The notes: generated by a model not told the origin, from the letters alone. Numbered from the stretch's first letter, positions 1 to 8,044 are shown. The stretch: 64,000 nt of DNA from Variovorax paradoxus (GCF_024734665.1 NZ_CP102931.1:928001-992000), one strand, 5' to 3'. Program-made: numbers and translations.

Positions 1-20
1 GCGCCTGACCGCTACCAGTT

Positions 21-692
21 TCAATTCGCGCAGCGTGCCTCGAGAGCGTCGAGGAAGGAGCGGTCCCAGCGGCCTTCCTTCATCGCCTGGATCGTGCGCG
101 CTTCCGTTTCCAGGTGCGCGCGGGCCTTCTCGATCAGCAGCTCAGCCTCGTCGGGCGAGAAGGCGAGCAGCCCGTCCTGGTCGCCCACCACGATGTCGCC
201 CGGGTTCACGATCATGCCGCCGACCGACACCGGCACGTTGATCTCGCCGGGGCCATCTTTATATGGGCCGCGATGGTTCACGCCGCGCGCGTACACCGGG
301 TAGTCGCGCTCGCGGATCTCGGCCACGTCGCGGATGGCGCCGTCGAGCACCAGGCCTGCGGTGCCGATGGTCGCGGTATAGAACGACAGGATGCCGCCGA
401 TCACGGCGTTCGTGATGTCGCCGCCCGCGTCGATCACCAGCACGTCGCCGGGCCGGCAGAACTCGAAGGCGCGCATCGGCGTGAGGTTGTCGCCGCCGCG
501 CGTCTTCACGGTGACGGCAGTGCCCGCCATGGTCTTGTGTCCGGGGCGGTGGTAGGGCTGCAGGCCGACGCTGCCGATGTTGCGGTGCAGGTTGTCGCTG
601 AGCGCGGCCACCGGAATGTCCTGCAGCGCGGCGATGATGGCCGGCGCCACTTGCGGGGCCGACGGGTTCTTGCGGATGGCTTTGTAGGGCAT
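21..692 (-). CDS. RraA-family aldolase/decarboxylase-like protein
   Basis: A 223-residue protein of the RraA/HMG-aldolase family. Members cleave 4-hydroxy-4-methyl-2-oxoglutarate or decarboxylate oxaloacetate with a divalent metal; others only regulate RNase E. The GG...SFYTATIGTAGLVLDGAIRD stretch (around residues 115-140) carries the family glycine-rich loop and the Arg/Asp pair that binds substrate carboxylate and metal. The ATG at 692 matches the usual family N-terminus. It lies 29 bp after the aminotransferase gene on the same strand, so the two probably form one unit that takes an amino acid to a 2-oxo acid and then cleaves it. The actual substrate is not readable from sequence. Confidence 0.85.
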   Translation of the reverse strand: MPYKAIRKNPSAPQVAPAIIAALQDIPVAALSDNLHRNIGSVGLQPYHRPGHKTMAGTAVTVKTRGGDNLTPMRAFEFCRPGDVLVIDAGGDITNAVIGGILSFYTATIGTAGLVLDGAIRDVAEIRERDYPVYARGVNHRGPYKDGPGEINVPVSVGGMIVNPGDIVVGDQDGLLAFSPDEAELLIEKARAHLETEARTIQAMKEGRWDRSFLDALEARCAN

Positions 693-721
693 GACTGGTC
701 CTTGTGAGTTTTCAGCGCGCG

Positions 722-1936
722 TCAGCGCAGTGCGGCCACGGCACGCGCGATGCGCGTGCAGCCTTCTTCCAGCGTCTCGATCGACGTGGCAATGGAAAGA
801 CGGAAGTAGGGCGACAGGCCGTACGCAGTGCCCGCGACCACGGCAACGCCTTCGCTTTCGAGCAGGTACATCACCACGTCGCCGTCCTCGTTCAGGCGCT
901 TGCCCTCGGGCGTGGTCTTGCCGATGAGGCCGCCGCAGTTGATGTACAGGTAGAAGGCGCCGGGCGGCGTGGCGCAGCTCAGGCCGGGAATGTCGTTGAT
1001 GAGTGCCAGCGTGCGGTCGCGCCGCTGCTTGTACACGGCCACGCTCTCGGCCACGAAGCCCTGGTCGCCGTTCAGCGCCGCGGCCGCGGCTGCCTGGCTC
1101 ACCGAGCAGCAGTTGCCGGTGGACTGCGACAGCAGCGTGTCCAGCGCCTTGATCAGGTCCACCGGCCCGGCCGCATAGCCGATGCGCCAGCCGGTCATCG
1201 CATAGGTCTTGGAGACGCCGTTCACGATCAGCGTGCGATCGCGCAGGGCCGGTGCCACCGAAAGGATGTGCGGCAGCGGCTCGCCGTCGAAGCGGATGTG
1301 CTCGTAGATCTCGTCGGTCATCACCATCACGTGCGGATGGCGTTCCAGTACCTCGGCCAGCGCGCGGTATTCGGCCGCCGTGTAGCTCGCGCCGGTCGGG
1401 TTGCTCGGCGAATTGATCAGCAGCCAGCGCGTGCGCGGTGTGATGGCGGCCTCGAGCTGCGCGGGCGCGAGCTTGAAGCCCTGGGATTCGGGGCAGGCCA
1501 CGGTAACGGGCGTGCCCTCGCAGGCGAGCACCATGTCGGGGTACGACACCCAGTAGGGTGCGGGAATGATCACCTCGTCGCCCGGCTCCAGCGTGATCGC
1601 GAAGGCGTTGTAGATCGCACTTTTCGCGCCGCTGGTGGCAATGATCTCGTTCATCGCGTAGCGCAGGCCGTTCTCGCGTTCGAGCTTGGCGACGATGGCT
1701 TCGCGCAGCTCCACCGTGCCCGCCATCAGTGTGTAGCGCGTGGCACCGCGCTCGATGGCGGCGGCCGCGGCCTGGCGGATGTGGGGCGGCGTGTCGAAGT
1801 CGGGCTCGCCCACCACGAGGTTCACGATCGACTTGCCCTGCCTGCGCAGTTCGTTGGCGCGGTCGGCGGCCGAGGTGCTGGGCGAGGGCTTGATGCGCCG
1901 CACGCGGGCGGCAATGCGGGAGGTAGTGGCTTGCAT
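722..1936 (-). CDS. class I/II PLP-dependent aminotransferase (AspC-like)
   Basis: A 404-residue fold-type I aminotransferase. Visible landmarks are the SGAKSAIYN cofactor loop (about 102-110), the NSPSNPTG motif (175-182), the TDEIYEH Asp/Tyr pair that touches the pyridine ring, and VSKTYAMTGWRIGY with the Schiff-base lysine at K243. Length and motifs match the aspartate/aromatic aminotransferase subgroup; substrate range is uncertain. The gene is divergent from the Nac-like regulator, and a predicted promoter with a Nac-type site lies immediately upstream. The predicted transcript would start almost at the ATG, so translation may be leaderless. Confidence 0.9.
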   Translation of the reverse strand: MQATTSRIAARVRRIKPSPSTSAADRANELRRQGKSIVNLVVGEPDFDTPPHIRQAAAAAIERGATRYTLMAGTVELREAIVAKLERENGLRYAMNEIIATSGAKSAIYNAFAITLEPGDEVIIPAPYWVSYPDMVLACEGTPVTVACPESQGFKLAPAQLEAAITPRTRWLLINSPSNPTGASYTAAEYRALAEVLERHPHVMVMTDEIYEHIRFDGEPLPHILSVAPALRDRTLIVNGVSKTYAMTGWRIGYAAGPVDLIKALDTLLSQSTGNCCSVSQAAAAAALNGDQGFVAESVAVYKQRRDRTLALINDIPGLSCATPPGAFYLYINCGGLIGKTTPEGKRLNEDGDVVMYLLESEGVAVVAGTAYGLSPYFRLSIATSIETLEEGCTRIARAVAALR

Positions 1937-1943
1937 GGACCGA

Positions 1944-1973
1944 ACGGTACGCACATCGAACAGCCGAGGCCAA
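1944..1973 (-). promoter_or_regulatory. predicted sigma-70 promoter of the aminotransferase operon
   Basis: Reading the minus strand, TTGGCC (1973-1968) is followed by an 18-bp spacer and TACCGT (1949-1944). The -35 lies 20 bp beyond the ATA-N9-TAT site, the same geometry as the promoters at 3066 and 8138. The expected transcription start (about 1937) abuts the ATG at 1936. Confidence 0.55.
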
Positions 1974-1993
1974 GACGACTTTTCACTGGTTGT

Positions 1994-2008
1994 ATAGGCG
2001 CAGCTTAT
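1994..2008. promoter_or_regulatory. Nac-type LysR operator, site A (ATA-N9-TAT)
   Basis: The 15-mer ATAGGCGCAGCTTAT fits the ATA-N9-TAT consensus known for enterobacterial Nac. It lies between the divergent aminotransferase and nac-like genes, centred 64 bp before the predicted aminotransferase start. It can serve activation of the aminotransferase operon and autoregulation of the LysR gene. Confidence 0.65.
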
Positions 2009-2072
2009 GGTGAGCCCCGATACCGGCCGCGCAGGGCCGGTGCTAGGCTTGGCTTTTGCTTGGGGACAAGGC

Positions 2073-3011
2073 GTGAACCTGCGACGCCTCAAATATTTCG
2101 TGAAGATCGTGGACATCGGCAGCCTGACGCAGGCGGCCGAGGTCCTTTTCATCGCCCAGCCTGCGTTGAGCCAGCAACTGGCCACGCTCGAGGGCGAAGT
2201 GCGCCAGCAGCTGCTGGTGCGCACCAAGCGCGGCGTGACGCCCACCGAAGCCGGCAAGGTGCTGTACCGCCATGCGCAGATCATCCTGCGCCAGTGCGAG
2301 CAGGCCCGCGTCGACATGGAGGCTGCCGGCGAAGGGCTCTCGGGCCAGGTGTCGGTGGGGCTGGCACCCGGCACGGCCGCGTCGGCGCTGTCGCTGCCGC
2401 TGCTGCGCACCGTGCGCGCGCGCCACCCGGGCATCCTGCTCTACCTGAACGAGAACTACGGCACCACGCTGAGCGAGCTCATCATGAACGGCCGCATGGA
2501 CCTGGCCGTGCTCTACGGCGACAAGGCCATCCATGGGCTCACCTTCCTGCCGCTGCTCAAGGAGCCGCTGTTCCTGGTCGGCCCCGCATCGATGCCGGCG
2601 CCCTCGCAGCCGGTGAAGCTGGCCGACCTGCGCGACATCGAACTCTTCCTGCCGCGCCCGTACAACGTGGTGCGCAAGCTGGTGGATGCGGCTTTCGTGC
2701 GCGCGGGCATGGTGCCGCGCGTGGTGGCGGAGATCGAATCGGCCTTTACCCTCACTGCGGCCATTGCCGACGGGCTGGGCGCCACCATCCTGCCGGCGTC
2801 GATGGCGCGCGAGGTGGTCGCGAGCTGCGGGGCCTGGCAATTCCCCATCGTCGACCCGGTCATCGAGGCGCCGCTGGCGCTGTGCCAGTCCGACCACCTG
2901 CCGCTGTCCGAACCCGCACAGGCGGTGAAAGACATCCTGCTCGAACTCGTGGTCGACCTGGCCCGCACCGTCGCATCGACGCCTGAACCCGAGCTCGCCG
3001 CCTTGTCTTGA
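2073..3011 (+). CDS. nac: Nac-like LysR-family transcriptional regulator
   Basis: A 312-residue LysR regulator. Its N-terminal winged helix (RRLKYFVKIVDIGSLTQAAE and the following IAQPALSQQ recognition helix) is almost identical to enterobacterial Nac, the nitrogen assimilation control protein. The similarity continues through the RTKRGVTPTEAGKVLY and SGQVSVGLAPGTAAS linker into the effector domain. I chose the GTG at 2073, preceded by a GGGGACAAG-type ribosome site. The longer ATG reading at 2007 would start inside operator site A and adds a non-homologous tail. Nac in enterics activates sigma-70 promoters from ATA-N9-TAT sites under nitrogen limitation; three such sites occur here in front of nitrogen-related operons. 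Confidence 0.9.
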   Translation: MNLRRLKYFVKIVDIGSLTQAAEVLFIAQPALSQQLATLEGEVRQQLLVRTKRGVTPTEAGKVLYRHAQIILRQCEQARVDMEAAGEGLSGQVSVGLAPGTAASALSLPLLRTVRARHPGILLYLNENYGTTLSELIMNGRMDLAVLYGDKAIHGLTFLPLLKEPLFLVGPASMPAPSQPVKLADLRDIELFLPRPYNVVRKLVDAAFVRAGMVPRVVAEIESAFTLTAAIADGLGATILPASMAREVVASCGAWQFPIVDPVIEAPLALCQSDHLPLSEPAQAVKDILLELVVDLARTVASTPEPELAALS

Positions 3012-3029
3012 GCTGATGGGCTGCCCGTC

Positions 3030-3044
3030 ATAAGGCGCCCTTAT
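3030..3044. promoter_or_regulatory. Nac-type LysR operator, site B
   Basis: ATAAGGCGCCCTTAT is a near-perfect palindrome and a full ATA-N9-TAT match. It lies between nac and the carboxylase/oxoprolinase operon. Its centre (3037) is 64 bp before the predicted start at about 3101. The block that follows (ACAGCCAATCCGTCTT) recurs after site C. Confidence 0.75.
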
Positions 3045-3065
3045 CCCGGCACAGCCAATCCGTCT

Positions 3066-3094
3066 TTGGCTTCGGGCCCGCGGCCCGTTACCTT
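3066..3094 (+). promoter_or_regulatory. predicted sigma-70 promoter of the accB-accC-pxp operon
   Basis: TTGGCT (3066-3071), a 17-bp spacer and TACCTT (3089-3094), 21 bp beyond Nac site B. The implied start near 3101 lies after the ATG at 3097, which argues that the first gene begins at 3148. Confidence 0.6.
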
Positions 3095-3147
3095 TCATGC
3101 ATGCCGTCACGCGTTCGCGGAATGCGTCGGCCATCACAGCCATCGGC

Positions 3148-3576
3148 ATGAAGCAGGAACAGATCAAGACGCTCATCGACGCTTTGGCCGCATCGGACCT
3201 GGCGGAACTGGAGTACAGCGAGAACGGCAGCACGCTGCGGCTGGTGAAGCTGTCGGCGCTGGGCGTCGCAACTGCCGTGCGAAGCCCGTCCGCTGCACGG
3301 AAGGCTCCGCGACAGGCTTTGGAAGAAACAACCGCGGTGGCCAACGCCGAATGCCTTGCACCGCTGTTCGGCGTGGTGCACCTGCAGCCCGCGCCCGGCG
3401 AGCCGCCCTTTGTGCAACCGGGGCAGGCTGTGGAAGCCGGCCAGCTGCTTTGCGTGATCGAGGCGATGAAGATGTTCAACGAAGTCCGCTCCGATCGTGC
3501 AGGCACCGTGCAGCAGGTGCTCGTGCATTCGGGCCAGGAAGTGGAAGCAGGGCAGCCCCTGTTCCGCTTCGGATGA
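3148..3576 (+). CDS. accB: biotin carboxyl carrier protein (BCCP)
   Basis: A 142-residue carrier with an N-terminal helix ([22 protein letters not shown]), a short linker, and a C-terminal biotinyl domain holding the EAMKM motif, biotinylation lysine K108. Its role is to carry carboxy-biotin between the biotin carboxylase encoded next and a carboxyltransferase. An ATG at 3097 is in frame but lies upstream of the predicted transcription start and gives a non-homologous tail, so I use 3148; neither has a strong ribosome site. No accA/accD is nearby. The neighbours are pxpB/pxpC, whose KipI/KipA folds form the carboxyltransferase of urea carboxylase, so a lactam or amide substrate is more likely than acetyl-CoA. 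Confidence 0.9.
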   Translation: MKQEQIKTLIDALAASDLAELEYSENGSTLRLVKLSALGVATAVRSPSAARKAPRQALEETTAVANAECLAPLFGVVHLQPAPGEPPFVQPGQAVEAGQLLCVIEAMKMFNEVRSDRAGTVQQVLVHSGQEVEAGQPLFRFG

Positions 3577-3589
3577 GGAGGCACGCGCG

Positions 3590-4942
3590 ATGTTCGACAC
3601 CGTGCTCATTGCCAACCGGGGTGAAATCGCCTTGCGCATCCAGCGCGCCTGCCGGGGCCTTGGCCTGCGAACGGTAGCCGTGTATTCGGAGGCCGACCGC
3701 GACGCGATGTATGTCGCGCAGGCTGACCAGGCGCTGTGCATCGGGCCGGCCGCACCGCGCCTGAGCTACCTCAACCAGTCCGCCATCCTGTTTGCCGCCG
3801 AGGTGAGCGGCGCGCAGGCAATCCATCCCGGCTACGGCTTTCTCTCGGAGAACGCAGGCTTCGCCGCGCGCGTCGAGCAGGCCGGCCTCGTGTTCGTCGG
3901 GCCCAGCGCCGCGTGCATCCGCACCATGGGCGACAAGGTCTCGGCCAAGCGCGCGATGCGCAAGGCTGGCGTGCCCTGCGTGCCCGGTCCCGACGAGGCG
4001 CTGCCGGACGACCCGGCCGCAGTGCTGGCCCTGGCGCGCGACATCGGCTATCCGGTGATCGTGAAGGCCGCGGGCGGGGGCGGCGGGCGCGGCATGCGCG
4101 TGGTGCACGAAGAGGCCGCGCTGCTCGACGCCATGGCGCTCACGCGCGAGGAAGCGCGCCAGGCCTTCGGCAACCCTGAGGTCTACATCGAGAAGTTCTT
4201 GCTGCATCCGCGGCATGTCGAAATCCAGGTGCTGGCCGACAGCCACGGCAACGCCGTGTGGCTGGGCAGCCGCGACTGTTCGCTGCAGCGCCGTCACCAG
4301 AAGGTGATCGAGGAGGCGCCCGCGCCCGGCATCGACGACGCGCTGATGGCCGAGGTGGGCGAGCGCTGCGCGGCTGCGTGCCGGCAGATCGGCTACTGCG
4401 GCGTTGGCACCTTCGAATTCCTGTACGAGAAGGGCGCCTTCTATTTCATCGAGATGAACACGCGCCTGCAGGTCGAGCACCCCGTGACCGAGATGACCAC
4501 CGGCATCGACATCGTGCAGCAGCAACTGCGCATGGCGCTCGGCGAGCGCCTGTCGCTCGCGCAGGCCGACGTGCGCTGCCAGGGCCACGCCATCGAGTGC
4601 CGCATCAATGCCGAGAACCCCGACACCTTCGCACCCGCGCCCGGTCGCATCACCGGCTGGCAGGTGCCCGGCGGCTTCGGCGTGCGCGTCGATTCGCACG
4701 CGGGCGCCGGCTACCGCGTACCGCCGTACTACGACTCGATGATCGCCAAGCTCATCGTGCACGGCGACACCCGCGCCGATGCGCTGGACCGCATGCGCCT
4801 GGCGCTGGCCGAGACGCATGTGGAAGGCATTGCCACCAACGTGCCGCTGCACCGCGCGCTGCTGCGCGACGACGGCTTTGCCGCCGGCGGCGTCGACATC
4901 CATCACCTCGAACGCTGGCTGCAGCAAAGGAGCGCGGCGTGA
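3590..4942 (+). CDS. accC: biotin carboxylase subunit
   Basis: A 450-residue ATP-grasp enzyme with the length of E. coli AccC (449). It begins with [17 protein letters not shown], has the Gly-rich ATP loop GGGGRGM near 160, the catalytic HPRHVEIQV and [17 protein letters not shown] segments, and [16 protein letters not shown]. It carboxylates biotin on BCCP with ATP and bicarbonate. A GAGGAGG ribosome site precedes the ATG at 3590, and its TGA overlaps the GTG of pxpB. Operon membership with oxoprolinase genes suggests it supplies activated carboxylate to them rather than to fatty-acid synthesis, though the protein alone cannot distinguish these. Confidence 0.93.
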   Translation: MFDTVLIANRGEIALRIQRACRGLGLRTVAVYSEADRDAMYVAQADQALCIGPAAPRLSYLNQSAILFAAEVSGAQAIHPGYGFLSENAGFAARVEQAGLVFVGPSAACIRTMGDKVSAKRAMRKAGVPCVPGPDEALPDDPAAVLALARDIGYPVIVKAAGGGGGRGMRVVHEEAALLDAMALTREEARQAFGNPEVYIEKFLLHPRHVEIQVLADSHGNAVWLGSRDCSLQRRHQKVIEEAPAPGIDDALMAEVGERCAAACRQIGYCGVGTFEFLYEKGAFYFIEMNTRLQVEHPVTEMTTGIDIVQQQLRMALGERLSLAQADVRCQGHAIECRINAENPDTFAPAPGRITGWQVPGGFGVRVDSHAGAGYRVPPYYDSMIAKLIVHGDTRADALDRMRLALAETHVEGIATNVPLHRALLRDDGFAAGGVDIHHLERWLQQRSAA

Positions 4943-5610
4943 ACGCACAGGCATCCCGTACCGAACCGTCCATCAGCCTTCTGGGCACCACCGCGTTGCT
5001 GTTCGAAGCGCCCGGCGACATGAACCTGCCGTCGCAGCAGCGCATCTGGGCGCTGGCGCACGAAGCCGAGAGCTGGCCCGAAGTGCGCGAGGCCGTGCCG
5101 GGCATGAACAACCTGATGCTCACCTTCACGCGCGCGCCGCGCCACCTCGATGCGCTGTGCGCGCGCCTGTGCGACGCCTGGAGCGCTGCCACCGCCGTGC
5201 CGCGCGAAGGCCGCGTGGTCGAGCTCCCCGTGGTCTACGGTGGCGAGGGCGGCCCGCACATGGCCGACGTGATGGCGCATACGGGCCTGAGCGTCGAGGC
5301 CATCGTCGAGCTGCACAGTGCGCCGCTCTATCCGGTGTATGCGCTCGGCAGTCATCCCGGCTACTGCTACCTGGGCGGCATGGACCCGCGCATCGCCACG
5401 CCGCGTCGCAAGACGCCGGTGCTCAGCATCCCGGGCGGCGCGGTGTCGATCGGCGGTGCGCAGACGGGTGTGTCGGCATCGGCCGGCCCCAGCGGCTGGA
5501 ACACCATCGGCAGCACCTCGATGGTGTTCTTCGATCCGGCGCAAGACCCGCCCGCCATGCTGCAGCCGGGCGACATGATCCGATTCCGCGTGGAGGGCAT
5601 CGTCCGATGA
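4939..5610 (+). CDS. pxpB: 5-oxoprolinase subunit PxpB (KipI-like)
   Basis: A 223-residue KipI/allophanate hydrolase subunit 1 protein. Hallmarks are the [13 protein letters not shown] segment and [20 protein letters not shown], followed by [16 protein letters not shown]. The GTG start overlaps the accC stop (GTGA), which implies translational coupling. With PxpC it forms the two-lobed partner of PxpA in ATP-dependent 5-oxoproline hydrolysis. The same two folds make up the carboxyltransferase domain of urea carboxylase. The stop overlaps the pxpC start (ATGA). Confidence 0.92.
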   Translation: MNAQASRTEPSISLLGTTALLFEAPGDMNLPSQQRIWALAHEAESWPEVREAVPGMNNLMLTFTRAPRHLDALCARLCDAWSAATAVPREGRVVELPVVYGGEGGPHMADVMAHTGLSVEAIVELHSAPLYPVYALGSHPGYCYLGGMDPRIATPRRKTPVLSIPGGAVSIGGAQTGVSASAGPSGWNTIGSTSMVFFDPAQDPPAMLQPGDMIRFRVEGIVR

Positions 5611-6590
5611 TCGAAATCCTTTCGTCCGCCGCGCTCGCCACCGTGCAGGACCTGGGCCGCACCGGCAGCCTGCGCTGGGGCGTCGGCACCTCGGGTGCCA
5701 TGGACAACCTCGCGCTGGCCGCCGGCAACCTGCTGCTGGGCAATGCACTCGGTGCGGCTGCCGTCGAGGTGCCGGTGTTCCCGTTCAAGGTGCGCTTCGA
5801 CGAAGACTGCGCCTTCGCACTGACCGGTGCCGACTGCGCCGCCAAGCTTGACGAGCAACCCCTGCTGCCCTGGTGGGTGCATCAGGCACGCGCCGGCCAG
5901 GTGCTCACGCTGGGCCTGCCGCAAGGCGGCGCGCAGCGCGGCAGCCGCGCAGTGCTGTGCGTGGCCGGCGGCATCGACGTGCCCGAGGTGCTGGGCTCGC
6001 GCAGCACCCAGCTGCGCGGCGCCTTCGGCGGCCACGAAGGGCGCGCACTGCGCCGCGGTGACGTGCTCCGCGCAGCCGATGCAGGCAATGCGTGCCGCAC
6101 CGGCTTCGGCCTCGTGCCGCCCGCGCTCGCACTGCCGCTGGAGCGCGATGGCGTGGCGGCCGTGCGCGTGCTGCCCGCGGCCGAGTACCTGGCCTTCGAG
6201 CCGACTTCGCGCGAGGCCTTCTGGTCCGGCGAATGGAAAATCACCTCCCAGAGCGACCGCTACGGCTACCGGCTCGACGGCGAGGCACTGCGGCCCATCG
6301 CACCGATGGAACTGCGCTCGCACGGCATCGTGCCCGGCGTGATCCAGGTGCCGCACAACGGGCAGCCCATCATCCAGATGCGCGACGCCCAGCCTTCGGG
6401 CGGTTACCCCAAGTTCGGCACCGTGATCGAGGCCGACATGTGGCGCCTCGGCCAGGCGCCCATCGGCAGCCGCATGCGTTTCATCGAAACCACCTGGGAA
6501 GAGGCGCTGGATGCGCTCGACGAAGTGCGCGCTTGGCTCGACAAGGTGGCGCGTGTGGTGGAACTGCATCGGGGGGCGCCTCATGTGTGA
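5607..6590 (+). CDS. pxpC: 5-oxoprolinase subunit PxpC (KipA-like)
   Basis: A 327-residue KipA/allophanate hydrolase subunit 2 protein of normal length. Landmarks are ATVQDLGRTGSLRWGVGTSGAMD at the N-terminus, CVAGGIDVPEVLGSRST, and the late signature SHGIVPGVIQVPHNGQPIIQMRDAQPSGGYPKFG. It starts inside the pxpB stop and probably works as a 1:1 complex with PxpB. The operon is interrupted after it by 272 bp holding two inverted structured repeats before the second BCCP-like gene. Confidence 0.92.
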   Translation: MIEILSSAALATVQDLGRTGSLRWGVGTSGAMDNLALAAGNLLLGNALGAAAVEVPVFPFKVRFDEDCAFALTGADCAAKLDEQPLLPWWVHQARAGQVLTLGLPQGGAQRGSRAVLCVAGGIDVPEVLGSRSTQLRGAFGGHEGRALRRGDVLRAADAGNACRTGFGLVPPALALPLERDGVAAVRVLPAAEYLAFEPTSREAFWSGEWKITSQSDRYGYRLDGEALRPIAPMELRSHGIVPGVIQVPHNGQPIIQMRDAQPSGGYPKFGTVIEADMWRLGQAPIGSRMRFIETTWEEALDALDEVRAWLDKVARVVELHRGAPHV

Positions 6591-6608
6591 GATTCGTTGT
6601 TCGGGGCG

Positions 6609-6704
6609 CGATCACGCCGACGGCGTGCTCTGCTCCGCGAATGTCCCCCGGCCTTCGGCCTCCTCCTTTATTTCGCTGCGCAGAGCACACCATCGACGTG
6701 ATCG
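6609..6704 (-). repeat. structured palindromic repeat, copy 1 (minus orientation)
   Basis: A 96-bp element with 25-bp outer arms (6609-6633 and 6680-6704) that pair with 22 Watson-Crick pairs. The three other positions are G-U on the minus strand and A-C on the plus strand. Arms enclose a 46-bp core that reads on the minus strand GCAGCGAAATAAAGGAGGAG..., with an inner GGCC-GAA-GGCC hairpin and a GCGAA/TTCGC stem. The core matches copy 2 but the arm sequence is unrelated. No U-tract follows, so it is not a normal terminator. Confidence 0.8.
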
Positions 6705-6748
6705 TTCAGCGCACTGGTTGATTGGCCAGCACGAGAGCCGCGCCCATT

Positions 6749-6842
6749 GTGCGAAGAGCACCGGGTGCTCCCCGCAGCGAAATAAAGGAGGAGCCGAAGG
6801 CGGGGGACATTCGCGGAGGGGAGTACCCGGTGTTCTTCGCAC
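6749..6842 (+). repeat. structured palindromic repeat, copy 2 (plus orientation)
   Basis: A 94-bp element, inverted relative to copy 1. Its 25-bp arms (6749-6773 and 6818-6842) have a sequence unrelated to copy 1 but pair with 23 Watson-Crick and 2 G-U pairs on the plus strand. The 44-bp core equals the copy 1 core except for loss of one G and one C that would pair in the inner hairpin. It lies 20 bp before the degenerate BCCP gene, within the operon transcript. Confidence 0.8.
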
Positions 6843-6862
6843 GCACCCCGGAAAAAACTGAC

Positions 6863-7258
6863 ATGCAGGACACCACACTGCGCACTCCGCAACTCGCCGC
6901 CTGGCTGGCAGGCACCGATATAGGCCTGCTGGAACTGCGCACGCCAGAAGGCACCTTGCGCCTCGGCCGGCAGGGCGACGAAATCGTGGAGCTGCCGGAT
7001 GAAGAAGCCGAGCCCGAGCTCCTGAATATCCACGCCCCTTCGCTCGGCGTATTCCTGCAAAGCCATCCAATGGCCACCACATCACTGGTGCGCATCGGCC
7101 AGCGCGTGGAAGCAGGCCAAATCGTCGGCCTGCTGAAGATCGGCCCGCTGCTGCTACCCGTGACGGCACCGCAAGCCGGCATCGTCGACAACATCCACGC
7201 GGACGATGCAACGGCCGTCGGCTACGGCGCACCGCTGTTCGACCTGCACCCCCTCTGA
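6863..7258 (+). CDS. biotinyl-domain protein lacking the biotinylation motif
   Basis: A 131-residue protein laid out like a BCCP: an N-terminal helical segment (LAAWLAGTDIGLLEL), an acidic linker, and a C-terminal lipoyl/biotinyl-like domain with the RVEAGQIVGLL and TAPQAGIVDNI turns. Aligning EAGQ with the first BCCP puts Pro95 where that protein has lysine K108, and EAMKM is absent. It therefore cannot be biotinylated in the usual way and may be a structural or docking subunit. ATG 6863 follows the second structured repeat, with no clear ribosome site. pxpA follows 21 bp later. Confidence 0.8.
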   Translation: MQDTTLRTPQLAAWLAGTDIGLLELRTPEGTLRLGRQGDEIVELPDEEAEPELLNIHAPSLGVFLQSHPMATTSLVRIGQRVEAGQIVGLLKIGPLLLPVTAPQAGIVDNIHADDATAVGYGAPLFDLHPL

Positions 7259-7279
7259 CGAACGAGACAAGGATTCACG

Positions 7280-8044
7280 ATGGACATCGATCTGAATGCA
7301 GACCTCGGCGAAGGCTTCGGCCCCTGGCGCATGGGCGAGGACGAAGCCCTGCTCGACATCGTCTCTTCCGCCAACGTGGCCTGCGGCTTCCACGCGGGCG
7401 ATCCGGTCATCATGGACCGCACCGTGCGCATGGCGCGCCAGCGTGGTGTCGACGTGGGTGCGCACGTGGGCTTTCCCGACCTCATGGGCTTCGGCCGCCG
7501 GCCGATGCAGATAGAGACCAAGGAACTTGTGGCGTACGTGCTCTACCAGCTGAGCGCGCTGGAAGGCATGGCGCGCACCGCCGGCCACCGCATGACGCAC
7601 ATGAGCTTTCACGGAGCGCTCGGCAACATGGCCGCGGCCGACGCCGCGCTGGCCGAGCCGCTGGTGCGCGCCGTGGCCGACTTCGATCCCTCGCTCACCG
7701 TCAGCACATCGGCCAGCCGCGCCATCGAGGGTGCGGCCGAGCGCTGCGGCCTGCGCGTGCGCACCACCTTCCTGGCCGATCGCGCCTGCGGCGACGACGG
7801 CCTGCTCGTGCCGCGCAAGCTGCCCGGCGCGGTCATCCACGAGCGCGACACGGTGCTGGCGCGCGTGCGCCAGCTTCTCGAAGAAGGCACCGTCACCAGC
7901 AGCACCGGCAAGAAGATCCCGATGCGCGTGCATTCGATCCTGCTGCACGGCGACACGCCCGGCGCCGTCGACCTGGCCCGCGCCGTGCGTGGTGTGGTCG
8001 AGAAGGCGGGGCGCGTGGTGCCCATCTCCAGGCAATCGACCTGA
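7280..8044 (+). CDS. pxpA: 5-oxoprolinase subunit PxpA (LamB/YcsF family)
   Basis: A 254-residue LamB/YcsF protein. It starts MDIDLNADLGEGFG and carries SSANVACGFHAGDP, VDVGAHVGFPD, SFHGALGN and ADRACGDDGLLVPRKLPGAVI. These hold the Asp/His cluster of this polysaccharide-deacetylase-like fold, which hydrolyses the lactam with PxpBC to give glutamate. Compared with the usual VKPHGALYN and ADRAYxDD motifs, a lysine and two tyrosines are replaced (SFHGALGN, ADRACGDD), so the substrate may differ from plain 5-oxoproline. An AAGGA ribosome site precedes the ATG. Last gene of its operon. Confidence 0.9.
   Translation: MDIDLNADLGEGFGPWRMGEDEALLDIVSSANVACGFHAGDPVIMDRTVRMARQRGVDVGAHVGFPDLMGFGRRPMQIETKELVAYVLYQLSALEGMARTAGHRMTHMSFHGALGNMAAADAALAEPLVRAVADFDPSLTVSTSASRAIEGAAERCGLRVRTTFLADRACGDDGLLVPRKLPGAVIHERDTVLARVRQLLEEGTVTSSTGKKIPMRVHSILLHGDTPGAVDLARAVRGVVEKAGRVVPISRQST

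Noticed and set aside
2007..2072. N-terminal extension of the Nac-like regulator starting at ATG 2007
   Set aside because: The ATG lies inside operator site A, and the added residues have no counterpart in Nac; GTG 2073 has a ribosome site.
704..2986. Very long open frame antisense to the aminotransferase and in another frame of nac
   Set aside because: Arg/His/Ala-rich translation without domains; it is a shadow of real genes in GC-rich DNA, as are many similar long frames in the window.
3097..3147. ATG 3097 as start of the BCCP gene
   Set aside because: It precedes the predicted transcription start (about 3101) and adds non-homologous residues.
6609..6842. The paired repeats as ordinary rho-independent terminators or as an insertion sequence
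   Set aside because: There is no U-tract after either hairpin, no transposase and no target-site duplication; arm sequences differ between copies.
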